A DNA stretch of 64,000 nucleotides from Planctomycetota bacterium (GCA_016716265.1 JADJWQ010000006.1:2135501-2199500), one strand, 5' to 3'. Shown: positions 8,787-18,458, counted from the stretch's first letter. The notes: generated by a model from the letters alone, not told the origin. Translations and numbers: made by a program.

Positions 8787-10853
8787 TCAGTCACCGAGCC
8801 GCGTGCGGACGCCGTTGCTGAACGTCGCGCCCAACGCATTGGCGGCAGGGTCGAGCTGCACGAACTGCGAGTAGAAGCCGACGCCGACGAGCCCCGGATC
8901 GCTGAGACGGATGGCGATGTCGGCGCGGCCGAGCGCGTTGGTCCGCGCGGGCTGGACGAGCAGCGGCTCCGCCAGCAGCTGACAGCCGGGAGCACCCCAC
9001 GTGCCGAGATCGAAGGGCAGCCGCAGGCCGGAGGTCGTGCCGGTGTCGCTGGCGCCGATGTTCAGCGCCACCGGCAGGTTCGGCTGGCCGATCAGCGTCA
9101 GGTAGACGGTCGAGCCGAGCTGCGGAGTTCCGGAGCCGGTCTGCGAGATCGGCGTCGAGCCTCGACCGCAACCGCGGCCGTAGCTGGCGAAGCCACCGGA
9201 GCTGAACGCACCGGTCCGGACGCCGTAGATGCTCTCGGTGACCCCTCCGACCGTCGCCGCGCCGGCGAACACGCCGCGCTGCCACGTGAGCATGTAGCAG
9301 TCGGTCGTGACGCGACGTCCGTCCGCGAGGTCGAAGGCGAGATCGAGGTAGCGCGGGCTCGAGATGTTCACCAGCGCGGTGACCGGGCGCCGCGTCCCGC
9401 CCTCGAGGACGTGGGACACGAGGCCGGCCCAGACCCCGCGCTGCGCGGCCGGCACGATGCTGTCGTCCCGGCGCTCGAAGGTGATCCGCGCCGCGACGTC
9501 GTCGAACTGCAGGTCCCAGGTGCCGAGGTACTGCAGCACGTCGGTCGGCGTCGAGCCCGAGAAGCTCGGCCGCAGGAAGCCATCGGTGCCGAGGATGGTG
9601 CTCGGCCGACGCGCGTAGCCGCCGATCGGCGGGTTCGGGATCAGCCCGGGGTTGTCGTGGTGCCAACCCGCCATCTCACCATCGTTCGTGCTCACGAGGT
9701 GGTAGTGGAAGCCGCGGCCAACGCCGGTCGTGCTCTCCCGCTGGTCGTCCCAACGCATGTTGGGGAAGCCACCCTTGAACCAGAAATAGAGCTCGCCGCC
9801 CTGGATCTGACCATTGACGCGATGGGCCTGACCATTGCTGTCGAAGAACGTGCCGATGCGGCGGTCGGTGACGGTCACTCCGGCCTCGTTCAGCCAGAGC
9901 TGGGCGATCCCCGGCAGGTGCGTGATATCGAGGGTGCCCCGCCAGCCGTCGAAGCACAGGTTGTAGCGGCCGACGAACGCCAGATCCGCCCAGGGGCCGG
10001 GAGCGCGCACGCCGGTGAAGCACGCCGCGGCATAGCCGTACTGGACGTAGTCGTAGCCGATGTAGGTGTAGCCGCCGGGATTCGACGTCGGGCCCCACGA
10101 GTTCTTGCAGATGAAGTAATGCCGCCGGGGGTCAGGGTCGGAACGGTCGTAGCCGACGATCACCATCGCATGGCCGCCGAGAACCGCGCCGTTCGGATCC
10201 GCGTGCCAGATCGCACCGGAGCGGTCTCCTCGGACGATGAAGTCCCACACGACCTCGCGGCGATTGCGCAGCACGGTCTCGATCTCGGTCGTGCTGCGCG
10301 GATCCTGCAGCATGGCGAAGCCGCTGCCTCGGTAGTAGCGGCTCGCGGTCAGCGCACGGCGCGGCAGGTTGCGCGGATCGAGATTGAACTCGTTGACGTT
10401 CTTCTGCACGTCCCAGAACGGGTCCTGCCAGCTCCGGTGCGCACCGAGGTCGTAGCCGCCGGGCCGATACGGCATGTCCGACTCGGTCGGCACGCGCATG
10501 CCCGAGGCGAGCCAGCGCACGTGGCCGGTGCCGCCGCCACCGCCGAACGCGCCGACCTGGTTCTCGGTGACGTTCGGCCCGGTGATGTCCTGCCAGTTGG
10601 TGTGCAGCCAGAACATCTTGCCGGCGTAGCTCTCGAACTCCTCGGACAGGTCGAGCCGTCCGTAGCCAGCCCGGTGGTAGGCAGCCTCGAGCGCCGCGAC
10701 CGCGGCGAAGGTCACGCAGGTGTTGCGCGAGCCCTGGTTCCGGATCGGCGTCTGGTTGGCGAGCAGGTTGAACGACGACTGCGCGGACAGCGCGGAGGTG
10801 AGCGCCAGCGCGAGCAGGCCGGCGGACGAGGTGACGGATCGGTGGTGGGTCAT
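8787..10853 (-). CDS. secreted papain-like (C1) cysteine protease with C-terminal module
   Basis: 688 aa with a signal peptide (1-24, LLALALTSALSAQ). There is no long propeptide: the catalytic motif comes at once (TPIRNQGSRNTCVTFA, Cys46; the Gln of NQG forms the oxyanion hole), His228 lies in GGHAMVIVGYD and Asn251 in CKNSWGP, a complete C1 triad. Residues about 290-560 are a beta-rich segment (WRGTLDIT, DLQFDDVAARITFERRDD) that I do not recognise. Residues about 575-688 form a C-terminal beta module (GRGCGRGSTPIS, LPFDLGTWGAPGCQL, VGFYSQFVQLDPAANALG) resembling those on other secreted proteins here. It probably acts outside the cell or at the surface; the substrate is unknown. The next gene on the plus strand ends 15 bp away. 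Confidence 0.88.
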   Translation of the reverse strand: MTHHRSVTSSAGLLALALTSALSAQSSFNLLANQTPIRNQGSRNTCVTFAAVAALEAAYHRAGYGRLDLSEEFESYAGKMFWLHTNWQDITGPNVTENQVGAFGGGGGTGHVRWLASGMRVPTESDMPYRPGGYDLGAHRSWQDPFWDVQKNVNEFNLDPRNLPRRALTASRYYRGSGFAMLQDPRSTTEIETVLRNRREVVWDFIVRGDRSGAIWHADPNGAVLGGHAMVIVGYDRSDPDPRRHYFICKNSWGPTSNPGGYTYIGYDYVQYGYAAACFTGVRAPGPWADLAFVGRYNLCFDGWRGTLDITHLPGIAQLWLNEAGVTVTDRRIGTFFDSNGQAHRVNGQIQGGELYFWFKGGFPNMRWDDQRESTTGVGRGFHYHLVSTNDGEMAGWHHDNPGLIPNPPIGGYARRPSTILGTDGFLRPSFSGSTPTDVLQYLGTWDLQFDDVAARITFERRDDSIVPAAQRGVWAGLVSHVLEGGTRRPVTALVNISSPRYLDLAFDLADGRRVTTDCYMLTWQRGVFAGAATVGGVTESIYGVRTGAFSSGGFASYGRGCGRGSTPISQTGSGTPQLGSTVYLTLIGQPNLPVALNIGASDTGTTSGLRLPFDLGTWGAPGCQLLAEPLLVQPARTNALGRADIAIRLSDPGLVGVGFYSQFVQLDPAANALGATFSNGVRTRLGD

Positions 10854-11458
10854 GGTGGACTCGGTCTCGCCCCCCGCGTGGGGGCGGCGCTGCGGGAGCG
10901 AGCGAAGCCCGCCTCCGTCACGCCAGCCGGCCGAGAATCTCGCGCAACGCTCCAAGTCACCTTCTAGCCACCACTTGTGTTTCGCCCGCGCCGCCTGGGT
11001 GCAGCTCGCCCCAGCTCAGGGCGCGGCTGGGCGCGACGGGTGGATCGCACGGCCGAGGTCCGGACGCCCGTGGCCCGAAAGCGCGCACCACGGCAGCGAC
11101 TCGCTCTCGCGCCAGGTCCCGCGGGATCGTGCTGCGACGACGTCGACCAGCACATCGGGTCATCCTCCGCGAGCTTCGATCCTCCGCCCACCCGGTGAGA
11201 CCGACCGTGTGGCCCCGTCCCTCGCCGCCACGAACGTGGCGTCGACCGGCATCTCCTCCCACGTCCGCAGGCAACGCCGGCACGCTGCGCACGCGGGCGA
11301 TGCACCGAGAGCGCCGTCCACCCCGCGCCCGCGCTCGAGTCGCGGCCGCGCCGGCGTGAGCGGTTCGATCCAGGCCCGGTGTTCAGCCGTGGTCCGGATC
11401 ATGGCGGGCTGATGCCAGGGTCCTGGAAGAGGAGCGGGCACTGCCCAGGCGACGACGT
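10854..11458. other. 605-bp region without a recognisable gene
   Basis: It lies between the start of the cysteine protease gene and the end of the fucosidase gene, both on the minus strand. Reading frames here are short, Arg/Pro/Ser-rich and show no family motif on either strand. The only structure noted is a GC-rich hairpin at 10868-10886. It probably holds the protease promoter and 5' leader and the end of the fucosidase transcript. Confidence 0.5.
10868..10886 (-). promoter_or_regulatory. GC-rich hairpin in the leader of the protease gene
   Basis: CGCCCCC (10868-10874) pairs perfectly with GGGGGCG (10880-10886) around a five-base loop. On the minus-strand transcript it lies 15 nt ahead of the protease ATG, close enough to affect ribosome access. 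No matching riboswitch class is evident. It could be a chance structure in GC-rich DNA. Confidence 0.3.
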
Positions 11459-12841
11459 CTACTGCAGGAACAGCTCGACCACCGGGATCTCGACCTCCGG
11501 CTTCACCATCGGCAGGGTCAGCACGAGGTCGCCCTCCTTGGCCGCCTCGCTCATCCAGATCGTCGTCCTGCTGGTGCTGATCTTCACCTCCGAGGCGTCG
11601 TGCAGCAGCTGGGCGTATTGCACCTTGCCGGCGTAGCCCGGCATGACGAGCTGCCCCATCGGCCAGTCGAGCAGATGGACGTAGAGCCGGCGGGTGTCGG
11701 GATCGAAGGTCAGCAGCGACTGCTCGGGGACCGGGAACTCGTCGGGAGCAGCCGTGCAGCCGTAGATCGAGCGGCTGTTGACGGCCATCCACTGGCCGAT
11801 CGCCTGCAGACGGTCCTGGGCACGCTGGTCGAAGGTGCCCCTGGCGGTCGGGCCGACGTTGAGCAGCAGGTTGCCGCCCTTGCTGACGGTCTCGATCAGC
11901 AGCACCAGGAGCTGCTTGGGGTCCTTCCAGGTCATCTCGTCGCGGTAGTAGCCCCAGGATCCGGAGAACGTCTGGCAGGTCTCCCACGGCACCCGCACGC
12001 CGTTCATCGTGACCCACTCGCGCGGCTTGAACTGCTCCGGCGAGCGGAAATCCCAGCCGCCCTCGACGTCGAGCAGGTCGAGCCGATCGTTGACGATGAT
12101 CCCGGGCTGCAGCTCCCGCACCATCGCCAGCAGGTTCTCCGAGTCCCAGTCCTGGCGGCCCTTGCCGTGGGCGCCACTGGGGAACGAGTAGTCGAGCCAG
12201 ATGATGTCGATCTTGCCGTAGCCGGTCAGCAGCTCCCGCACCTGGTCTCGCAGGTATTGCCGGTAGATCGCCATGTCGCGGCCCTGGTTGAGCCGGTCGT
12301 AATCGGCAGCGGACTGGGCGCTCTGTGGGTGATTGCGATCGACGGTGTAGTGAGGATGGTGCCAGTCGAGCAGCGAGTAGTAGAAGCCGACGCGCAGGCC
12401 CTCGGCGCGGAAGGCGTCCACCCACTCCCGCAGCAGGTCCCTGCGGATCGGCGTGTTGGTCGCCTTGTAGTCGGTGAACCGCGAGTCGAACAGGCAGAAG
12501 CCCTCGTGGTGCTTGGCGGTGATGACCGCGTACTTCATACCGGCCTGCCTCGCCATCCGCGCCCACGCACGCGGGTCGTAGAGGTCGGGCTCGAAGTGGT
12601 CGAAGTATGGCTGGTACTGCTCGTCCGTCAGCCGCTCGTGTTTCTTCACCCACTCGTGGCGTGCCGCCTGGGCGTAGAGCCCCCAATGGATGAACATGCC
12701 GAAGCGGGCCTCCGTCCACCACCGCAGCCGCGCCTCCTTCTCGGCGCGGGTCTCCGTCGGCAGCTGGGCGGTGGCCGTCGGGCCCACGAGCCCGGCGAAT
12801 GCGGCGAGGAGCAGGACGGACGACAGGCAGAGTCGCGGCAT
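11459..12841 (-). CDS. alpha-L-fucosidase, GH29, secreted
   Basis: 460 aa with a signal peptide (1-26, VLLLAAFAGLVGPTATAQ). GH29 enzymes remove terminal alpha-L-fucose with retention of configuration. Visible family motifs are RFGMFIHWGLYA (46-57), KYAVITAKHHEGFCLFDS (103-120; the His pair 111-112 lies in the active site), a DWHHP motif (159-163), and the nucleophile Asp217 in IDIIWLDYS. WEFR-like contacts and SKGGNLLLNVGPTARG (substrate-side loop) follow. Acid/base assignment is variable in this family and is not claimed. Length fits a bare catalytic domain plus a C-terminal beta domain. It may act on fucosylated, possibly sulfated, polysaccharides, in keeping with the sulfatase and alpha-galactosidase nearby. 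Confidence 0.93.
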   Translation of the reverse strand: MPRLCLSSVLLLAAFAGLVGPTATAQLPTETRAEKEARLRWWTEARFGMFIHWGLYAQAARHEWVKKHERLTDEQYQPYFDHFEPDLYDPRAWARMARQAGMKYAVITAKHHEGFCLFDSRFTDYKATNTPIRRDLLREWVDAFRAEGLRVGFYYSLLDWHHPHYTVDRNHPQSAQSAADYDRLNQGRDMAIYRQYLRDQVRELLTGYGKIDIIWLDYSFPSGAHGKGRQDWDSENLLAMVRELQPGIIVNDRLDLLDVEGGWDFRSPEQFKPREWVTMNGVRVPWETCQTFSGSWGYYRDEMTWKDPKQLLVLLIETVSKGGNLLLNVGPTARGTFDQRAQDRLQAIGQWMAVNSRSIYGCTAAPDEFPVPEQSLLTFDPDTRRLYVHLLDWPMGQLVMPGYAGKVQYAQLLHDASEVKISTSRTTIWMSEAAKEGDLVLTLPMVKPEVEIPVVELFLQ

Positions 12842-13029
12842 GGCGGGCCTCGGAGGGTCTGCGGCGAGCGTACCTCGCGAGACCGGGTCGACGCCAACCT
12901 GCGCCCCGAGCGCCGTGCCCGGAGCGACCTGCGATCGCTGCGGCGCGCGGTGCCGAACGACGCGCGGGCCGAGCTCCCGAGCGGGCGGGCGCGTTTCTCT
13001 CTCGCGCGAGGATCCCGGTCCCTGGCTGC

Positions 13030-15645
13030 TCAGAGGTCGACGCGATTGGACTCCCCGGGGCGGAGGTACAGCGGGACCCGGCGCAGTTCCTCGTCTCCCG
13101 CGTAGAGCACCATCGTCACAGCGCGGTCATCGACCTCGTAGGCGGCCGCGAGGTCGGCGAGCCGGCCGACGTCCATGGTCGTCGTCACGCTGGCGAAGCA
13201 GGCGGTCATGGTCAGGGGCTGACCGTCGACGTCGAGCACAGCGAATCGGTCGGCGCGGTCGTTCGGGCGGGGTCGGACGCTGAAGCGCACGAATCGCGCG
13301 ACCTGGATCCGCAGCGGTCGCGCATCGGGATCGAGCGCCACCTGCGTGCCCTGCACGCCCGGACCGTGGATCGACAGGAACACGTGGCGGCGGGGGCAGC
13401 CCTTCAGCACGAACCCACCCTCCGCGTCGGTCTCGACGACGTCGGGTCGGGTCACCGCGGACCACTCTCCATTGCCGAACTCGAAGGTCCGGACCGCGAT
13501 GCCGACCTGCGCACCTTCGATCGGTGCACCGCGCCGGTCGACGAGCGTTCCGCGCAGCTCCTCGAGCAGCGCATCTTCGGGTGCGCGGAGCGTCACGTCG
13601 GTGGTGCCGGCCGCGGTCGGCTCCGACTGGATGACGAGCATCGTCGCGTCGTCGCGCGCGCGCAGCGTGTAGGCGCGGTCGCCGAGTCCCCGCAGCTCGA
13701 ATCGGCCCTGGTCATCCGTCTCCTCGCCGTGCCAGCCCTGCTCCCCGATCGCGCTCTCGACCCAGGCCACCCACGTGCCGTTCCGCGTGCCGTCGACCAG
13801 GGTGACGTGCGCCCCGACCATCGGCTCGCCGGCGGCGTCGAGGACGCGGCCGGCGAGCCGCAGCGCCGGCGGCCCCAGCCGGAGCACCAGCTCGCGGCCA
13901 GCCGCCCGGTCCGCCGCGAGACGTTCGCCGAAGTCGGGAACGATCGCCGGCTGCAGGCCGGGCAGCCAGGCGATCAATGGTCGACCTCGGTCGCAGTAGG
14001 ATAGTGGCAATACGAATCGGCCATCGGGGCCACTGGAGCAGCTGTCCTGACCGAACACGACGCTCGCCCCGTCGGCGGGCGGACCGTCGTGCCGGAGCAC
14101 GACGCCGGTGAGCACCGTACGACCCGGATCCTCGGGCTTGCGTTGCAACACCCATTCGACCGGCGGCTCGATGCGAACGACGGAGACAGCGAGGTACCGA
14201 TAGCCCCGTTCGTTGATCGTCACGTCGATGTCGGGGTGCAGCGGCACGTCGCGCAGCTCGAAGTGGCCGCTCCCATCGGTCTCGACCTGCCGCGAACGGT
14301 AGCTCTGACCGGGGGGCAGATGCTCGGCCACACCGCTCAGCGAATGGACGTCGTAGCCGGTCGCCACGGAGACCCCCGCCAACGGCGTTCCGGCTTCGTC
14401 CAGGACCCGACCGTGGACGGTCAGGCCGCGCGCGGCGACGACGATCAGCTCATCGGTGTCGGGGTCATCGCCGGTCCCCGCGATCGTCCAGCCGCGGTCC
14501 TCGATCTGCAGGTGGTCACCATCGCCCACCTCCCGCAGCTCGAAGCGGCCGTCCGCGCCGCTGGTGGTCCGGGGCACATCGACGTCGCGCCCCTCCAGCA
14601 CGGCGAGCACGGCGTCCGGGTCGGTCATCATCGCTGCGAACTGCTGGCGTCCCTCCGCGGTCTCGAGCAGCCCGCGCAGACCCTCCTGGTCGAGCGGCAC
14701 GTAGGTTCCATCGGCGATCAGCACGCCGTTCTCGATGCGCGGCGTCTCGGGTGGCACGCGGGCGATCGACAGGTTCGGCACCGGCTGCCCGTCGAAGCCG
14801 ATCACCCGACCGCGGATCCCGGGCGCGGGCGCCGCGCCGGCCTCGGTCGCGTCGACGCCGGCGGTGGCCACCGGCGTTCCGACGACTCGCCGCTCTGCGG
14901 TCGGCGGGTCGACCGCCCGCGCACTGGCGTCGGTCACCGCCGCGGCCGGTGTCGTCACCGACGCGAACGGGGTGCGGCTCGCGTCGCCACCGAGGGCACC
15001 GATGCCGAGCCACAGCGCGGCGAGCAGGACCGCTGCCGCCGTCGCCCAACCCCACAGCGGGAGGCTGCCGGCAAGGCCGGTCGCTCCCGCGGCCGCCGCC
15101 CGGTCGATGCCGATCAGCGGGGCGAGCGCGGCGCGCCAGGTGACGCGATCGCCGAACTCGCGGTCGAGGCGCTCGCGCAGCCGCTCCAGGCCGCGCTGCA
15201 GCTGCGTGCGCACGGTCGCGAGCGGCCGGTCGAGCTGCGCGGCGATCCGCCGGGCGTCGAGATCCTCGAAGTAGCGGAGTACGAGGACGGTGTGGTAGGG
15301 CTCGTCCAGCTCGAACAGTGCCTCGACGAGCCGGCGGTGCAGCTCGGCGCGCGAGGCCACCTCTGCCGGGTCGATCGACGTCGCCTCGTGGCGCGCCACG
15401 CGGTGTTCGCGGCGCACTCGGCGGCGCTCGCCGCGCCCGATCGCACGCGCCGCATTGCGGGCGACTCCGAACAGCCAGGCGCGCGGCCTGGACAGGTCGC
15501 GCGGTGGCCGGCTGATCGCCTCGAGCATCGTCTCCTGGGCGACGTCTTCGGCGCGGGAGGGGTCAGCCACGAGGCTGCGCGCGAGCTGGCGCACCCAGCG
15601 CTGGTGACCGAGCAGGACTTCGATCGTCGGGATTGCGGTGTTCAT
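13030..15645 (-). CDS. ECF sigma factor fused to TM helix and carboxypeptidase-regulatory-like extracytoplasmic region
   Basis: 871 aa. Residues 1-165 are an ECF sigma factor: region 2 (DPSRAEDVAQETMLEAI, 28-44; SRPRAWLFGVARNAARAI) and region 4 (ELDEPYHTVLVLRYFEDLD, 112-130; RRIAAQLDRPLATVRTQLQRGL). A membrane helix spans about 194-218 (LPLWGWATAAAVLLAALWLG). The remaining 650 residues contain at least five carboxypeptidase-regulatory-like or Ig-like beta domains (GIRGRVIGFDGQPVPNLSI, VHGRVLDEAGTPLAGVSV, LAGRVLDAAGEPMVGAHV, LRGTLVDRRGAPIEGAQVG). The sigma domain would be cytosolic and tethered, the rest periplasmic. Release by proteolysis on a signal would be one way to activate it (inference). 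The ATG at 15645 is chosen because it begins the sigma fold. No anti-sigma gene adjoins. Confidence 0.88.
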   Translation of the reverse strand: MNTAIPTIEVLLGHQRWVRQLARSLVADPSRAEDVAQETMLEAISRPPRDLSRPRAWLFGVARNAARAIGRGERRRVRREHRVARHEATSIDPAEVASRAELHRRLVEALFELDEPYHTVLVLRYFEDLDARRIAAQLDRPLATVRTQLQRGLERLRERLDREFGDRVTWRAALAPLIGIDRAAAAGATGLAGSLPLWGWATAAAVLLAALWLGIGALGGDASRTPFASVTTPAAAVTDASARAVDPPTAERRVVGTPVATAGVDATEAGAAPAPGIRGRVIGFDGQPVPNLSIARVPPETPRIENGVLIADGTYVPLDQEGLRGLLETAEGRQQFAAMMTDPDAVLAVLEGRDVDVPRTTSGADGRFELREVGDGDHLQIEDRGWTIAGTGDDPDTDELIVVAARGLTVHGRVLDEAGTPLAGVSVATGYDVHSLSGVAEHLPPGQSYRSRQVETDGSGHFELRDVPLHPDIDVTINERGYRYLAVSVVRIEPPVEWVLQRKPEDPGRTVLTGVVLRHDGPPADGASVVFGQDSCSSGPDGRFVLPLSYCDRGRPLIAWLPGLQPAIVPDFGERLAADRAAGRELVLRLGPPALRLAGRVLDAAGEPMVGAHVTLVDGTRNGTWVAWVESAIGEQGWHGEETDDQGRFELRGLGDRAYTLRARDDATMLVIQSEPTAAGTTDVTLRAPEDALLEELRGTLVDRRGAPIEGAQVGIAVRTFEFGNGEWSAVTRPDVVETDAEGGFVLKGCPRRHVFLSIHGPGVQGTQVALDPDARPLRIQVARFVRFSVRPRPNDRADRFAVLDVDGQPLTMTACFASVTTTMDVGRLADLAAAYEVDDRAVTMVLYAGDEELRRVPLYLRPGESNRVDL

Positions 15646-15846
15646 CGGTCTCTGCCGACCCAGTGCCACCGACCTGCGAAGTGACTCAACGCGTCCGGAC
15701 TTCTCCGCACCGATCGCCTTCATGAGGCGTGCGACGCGTCGGGGTGTCCAGCCCCGGGGCGCGCATTCCGCGTGCCCCGGCTGTCCGCACGACCTCCGCG
15801 GGCCGCGCGAGCCGGCGCCGGTCGTCGCCGGGTATCGTGCGCCGCC

Positions 15847-17547
15847 ATGCTCGCCTGCGTGCTGATCGTCGCCGGGCTCCTCGGCATCCAGGATCCGATT
15901 CCCGGGCAGCAGGCTCCCGGGGATCGCGCCCCGGCGGATCGCGCGCTGCACGACTGGCCGCAGGGTCCAGGGCCGAACGGCGACTGGAGTGCCCGCGGCC
16001 CGACACCGCCGCTGCGCTTCAGCGTGCGCACCGGTGAGAACGTCCTGTGGACGACGCCGCTGCCGGAGACCGGTCAGGGCGGCATCGCCGTGGTCGGCGG
16101 GCGGCTGTTCGTGACCACGATGGCGCCCTGGGATCCGGCGAACACGCTGTCCGAGGCCGAGGCACGGCGCTTCGCCCACGCCACCGAGAACCGCCGCGTG
16201 GTCGGCAAGCACATCGACGCACACTGCATCGATGCCGGCAGCGGGGCGATCCTGTGGACGCGCCGCATCGAAGGCAGCGTGCCGGCGATCTACACCTACC
16301 CGTTCTCCGACGCGACCAGCGCGTCGCCGGTGGCGGACGGCGAGCGCGTCTGGTTCACGAACGCCGCGGGACGGATCGCCTGCTTCACGCACGCTGGCGA
16401 GCCGGTGTGGGAGCGGGTCTGGACGCCGAGCTTCGACGGGCCGTTCAACAAGCAGTTCGAGCCGTTCCTCGTCCGCGACGGGGCACGGCAGGTCCTGATC
16501 CACATGGAGCCGTTCCCGCCGCCGGGCCGGGACGCATCCGACGGGTCGCTCGCAGGCCGCTGGCACCACCTCGTCGGGCTCGACGCGGCGACCGGCGAGC
16601 TGCTGTGGCGCAGCGAGGACGCATTGACGCAATACAATGCGCCGACGCTCGTCGCCACGCCACAGGGACCCGCGGCGCTGATCGCGCGGGGCGGACCGCA
16701 CGCGGTGCCCGAGCGGCCGGTCGGCGTGTCGCTCGTCCGCCTCACCGGCGAGCGGGCGGGCGGCAGCCGGTGGCGCTACGAGGACCCGCGCGGCAATCAC
16801 GAGGCCGCGCTACAGACGATGGCACACGACGAGCGCTTCGCATACTGGATCCTGCGAGAGCCGCGCAGTGCGCTGGTCGTGCTCGACCTCCGGACCGGCG
16901 AGGAGCTGCGGGAGATCTCGCTGACGGGGCCGGTCGACCTCTGCCGCCTCGACTCGGACCTCGCGATCGCGGGACGGCGCGGCATGGTCACGACGCGGGA
17001 CGCCACGCTCGACAAGGGCGTGTTCCCGGCGCGCTACTCGATGATCGCCGCGGCTGGCAGGCTGTTCTTCCAGTGCTATGCGACGGCCTGGGGCAAACCG
17101 ACGATCGGGCCGGCCTACTCGTTCGCCCGGGTCGACCCGACCACCGGCGCGGTCGCCTACCTCGAGGTGCCGACCGACGTCGAGCACGGCGAGGACGGCA
17201 GCCGGTCGTACCTGTGGCGCACACCCCGGACCGCCCGCCCGCTGAACGGCCGCGGCGAGGAGGTCACCGGCGACGACCGTTGCCGGTGGGACGGCTGGGA
17301 CTGGGTGTTCAACGGCTCGCCGACACGGGTGAACGACCGGCTCTACTTCACGCTCGCCAGTGGTGTGGTCTACGTGTTCGATGCCGCCCGCGAATCGTTC
17401 GACCAGTCCGCGCTGCTCGCCGTGTGCGACCTCGGCGAGGCCGGCGAGACGTGGTCGGCCAACTCGATCAGCTACGCCGGCGGCCGGCTCTACCATCGCA
17501 CGGGGAGCCACCTGATCTGCGTGGGGCACCGGCCGGACGACCGCTGA
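15847..17547 (+). CDS. exported PQQ-type beta-propeller protein
   Basis: 566 aa. A signal peptide is likely (MLACVLIVAGLLGIQ). The body has the repeated pattern of pyrroloquinoline-quinone-like eight-bladed propellers: DWPQGPGPNGDW, NVLWTTPLPETGQGGIAVVGG, HCIDAGSGAILWTRRI, GLDAATGELLWRSED, VLDLRTGEELREI, RVDPTTGAVAYLEV and VVYVFDAA. No cofactor-binding or catalytic residues can be assigned, and most planctomycetal members lack a known substrate. An in-frame ATG at 15772 would add 25 arginine-rich residues; the ATG at 15847 is preferred because it places the hydrophobic segment at the N-terminus. It is divergent from the sigma-factor fusion, with 201 bp between. Function unknown. Confidence 0.8.
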   Translation: MLACVLIVAGLLGIQDPIPGQQAPGDRAPADRALHDWPQGPGPNGDWSARGPTPPLRFSVRTGENVLWTTPLPETGQGGIAVVGGRLFVTTMAPWDPANTLSEAEARRFAHATENRRVVGKHIDAHCIDAGSGAILWTRRIEGSVPAIYTYPFSDATSASPVADGERVWFTNAAGRIACFTHAGEPVWERVWTPSFDGPFNKQFEPFLVRDGARQVLIHMEPFPPPGRDASDGSLAGRWHHLVGLDAATGELLWRSEDALTQYNAPTLVATPQGPAALIARGGPHAVPERPVGVSLVRLTGERAGGSRWRYEDPRGNHEAALQTMAHDERFAYWILREPRSALVVLDLRTGEELREISLTGPVDLCRLDSDLAIAGRRGMVTTRDATLDKGVFPARYSMIAAAGRLFFQCYATAWGKPTIGPAYSFARVDPTTGAVAYLEVPTDVEHGEDGSRSYLWRTPRTARPLNGRGEEVTGDDRCRWDGWDWVFNGSPTRVNDRLYFTLASGVVYVFDAARESFDQSALLAVCDLGEAGETWSANSISYAGGRLYHRTGSHLICVGHRPDDR

Positions 17548-17651
17548 CCCACGCCGACCCGCACCGCCACATGCTCGGCGGGTGCCTGCGCCGGGGCGTG
17601 CACCTGGGTACGATGCGACCTGTCATGGCTGCGGGAGCACAATTGGAGAGA

Positions 17652-18434
17652 ATGCCGTCCCTGTGCGGCAAGTCGGTCGGCGTGGCCCGCCGCGAGCTGC
17701 TCGCGGTCGCCCCCGATCTGACGATCGCGATCGATGGACCCGACGACGCGATCGTCCTCAGCCAGATCCCCCCGGCGGACCACCCGCTGTTCGCACGCCG
17801 GCAGGTGCGCCTGAGCCGCACCGCCCGCGGCGAGATCGCGGTGCCGGACCTCGCGGGCATGCGCGTCGCCGAGGCCTACATGGTCGTCGGCGAGCTGGGC
17901 CTCGATCTCCTGATCGACTCGGGAGATCCCGCGCATCGGCGCCGGCGACCACGAGCGCGCGACGGCACGCTGACCGTCGTACGCCATCTGGACGTGACGC
18001 CGGCCGGTCGCGTGCTAGCCGCCGGCGACGCGGTGATCATCGCGACCGCTGGCGACACGGACGCCACCGAGGAGGAGCCGAAGATCCCGGCCAATTGCCC
18101 GAAGCAGTCGTCCACGACCGCTGAGCCACTGCCGCCATTCGACACCGGGACCGTCGGTGACGCGGTGAAGTGGTGCGTCGATCAAGGTCTCGGCGTGAAG
18201 CTGTTCGGCAAGCCGAACGCGGAGTTCGCGACCGGAGTGCCCGCCACGGAGAACGACAAGGGCAAGGAGGTGAACCGGCATCACGAGTGCACGCCCGCTG
18301 GAACTCGGATCCGGCCCGGCGGGACGGTCGGGCTCGTCGTCGACATGCCGCCGATCGACCCCCGGCTCATGTGGTTCGCCATCGGCGCCGCCCTGGGCTT
18401 CGGCGCCGGTGTCGTGGTCGGACTGGCGCTCTGA
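17652..18434 (+). CDS. PASTA-domain protein with C-terminal membrane anchor
   Basis: 260 aa from the ATG at 17652, which has GGAGAG directly upstream; ATGs at 17613 and 17625 are in frame and would add 13 or 9 residues. It has two or three PASTA-like repeats, each starting with the Pro-x-Leu pattern: MPSLCGKSVGVARRELL, VPDLAGMRVAEAYMVVGELGL, and a divergent third near TGTVGDAVKWCVDQGL. The last 22 residues form a membrane helix (FAIGAALGFGAGVVVGLAL) with small-residue spacing. There is no kinase domain and no N-terminal signal peptide, so topology is uncertain. PASTA domains usually bind peptidoglycan fragments when fused to kinases. Here the protein lies tail-to-tail with the second kinase gene, and a functional link is only a possibility. 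Confidence 0.72.
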   Translation: MPSLCGKSVGVARRELLAVAPDLTIAIDGPDDAIVLSQIPPADHPLFARRQVRLSRTARGEIAVPDLAGMRVAEAYMVVGELGLDLLIDSGDPAHRRRRPRARDGTLTVVRHLDVTPAGRVLAAGDAVIIATAGDTDATEEEPKIPANCPKQSSTTAEPLPPFDTGTVGDAVKWCVDQGLGVKLFGKPNAEFATGVPATENDKGKEVNRHHECTPAGTRIRPGGTVGLVVDMPPIDPRLMWFAIGAALGFGAGVVVGLAL

Positions 18435-18458
18435 TCGGCGACCGAGCGGTCCGGGAGC

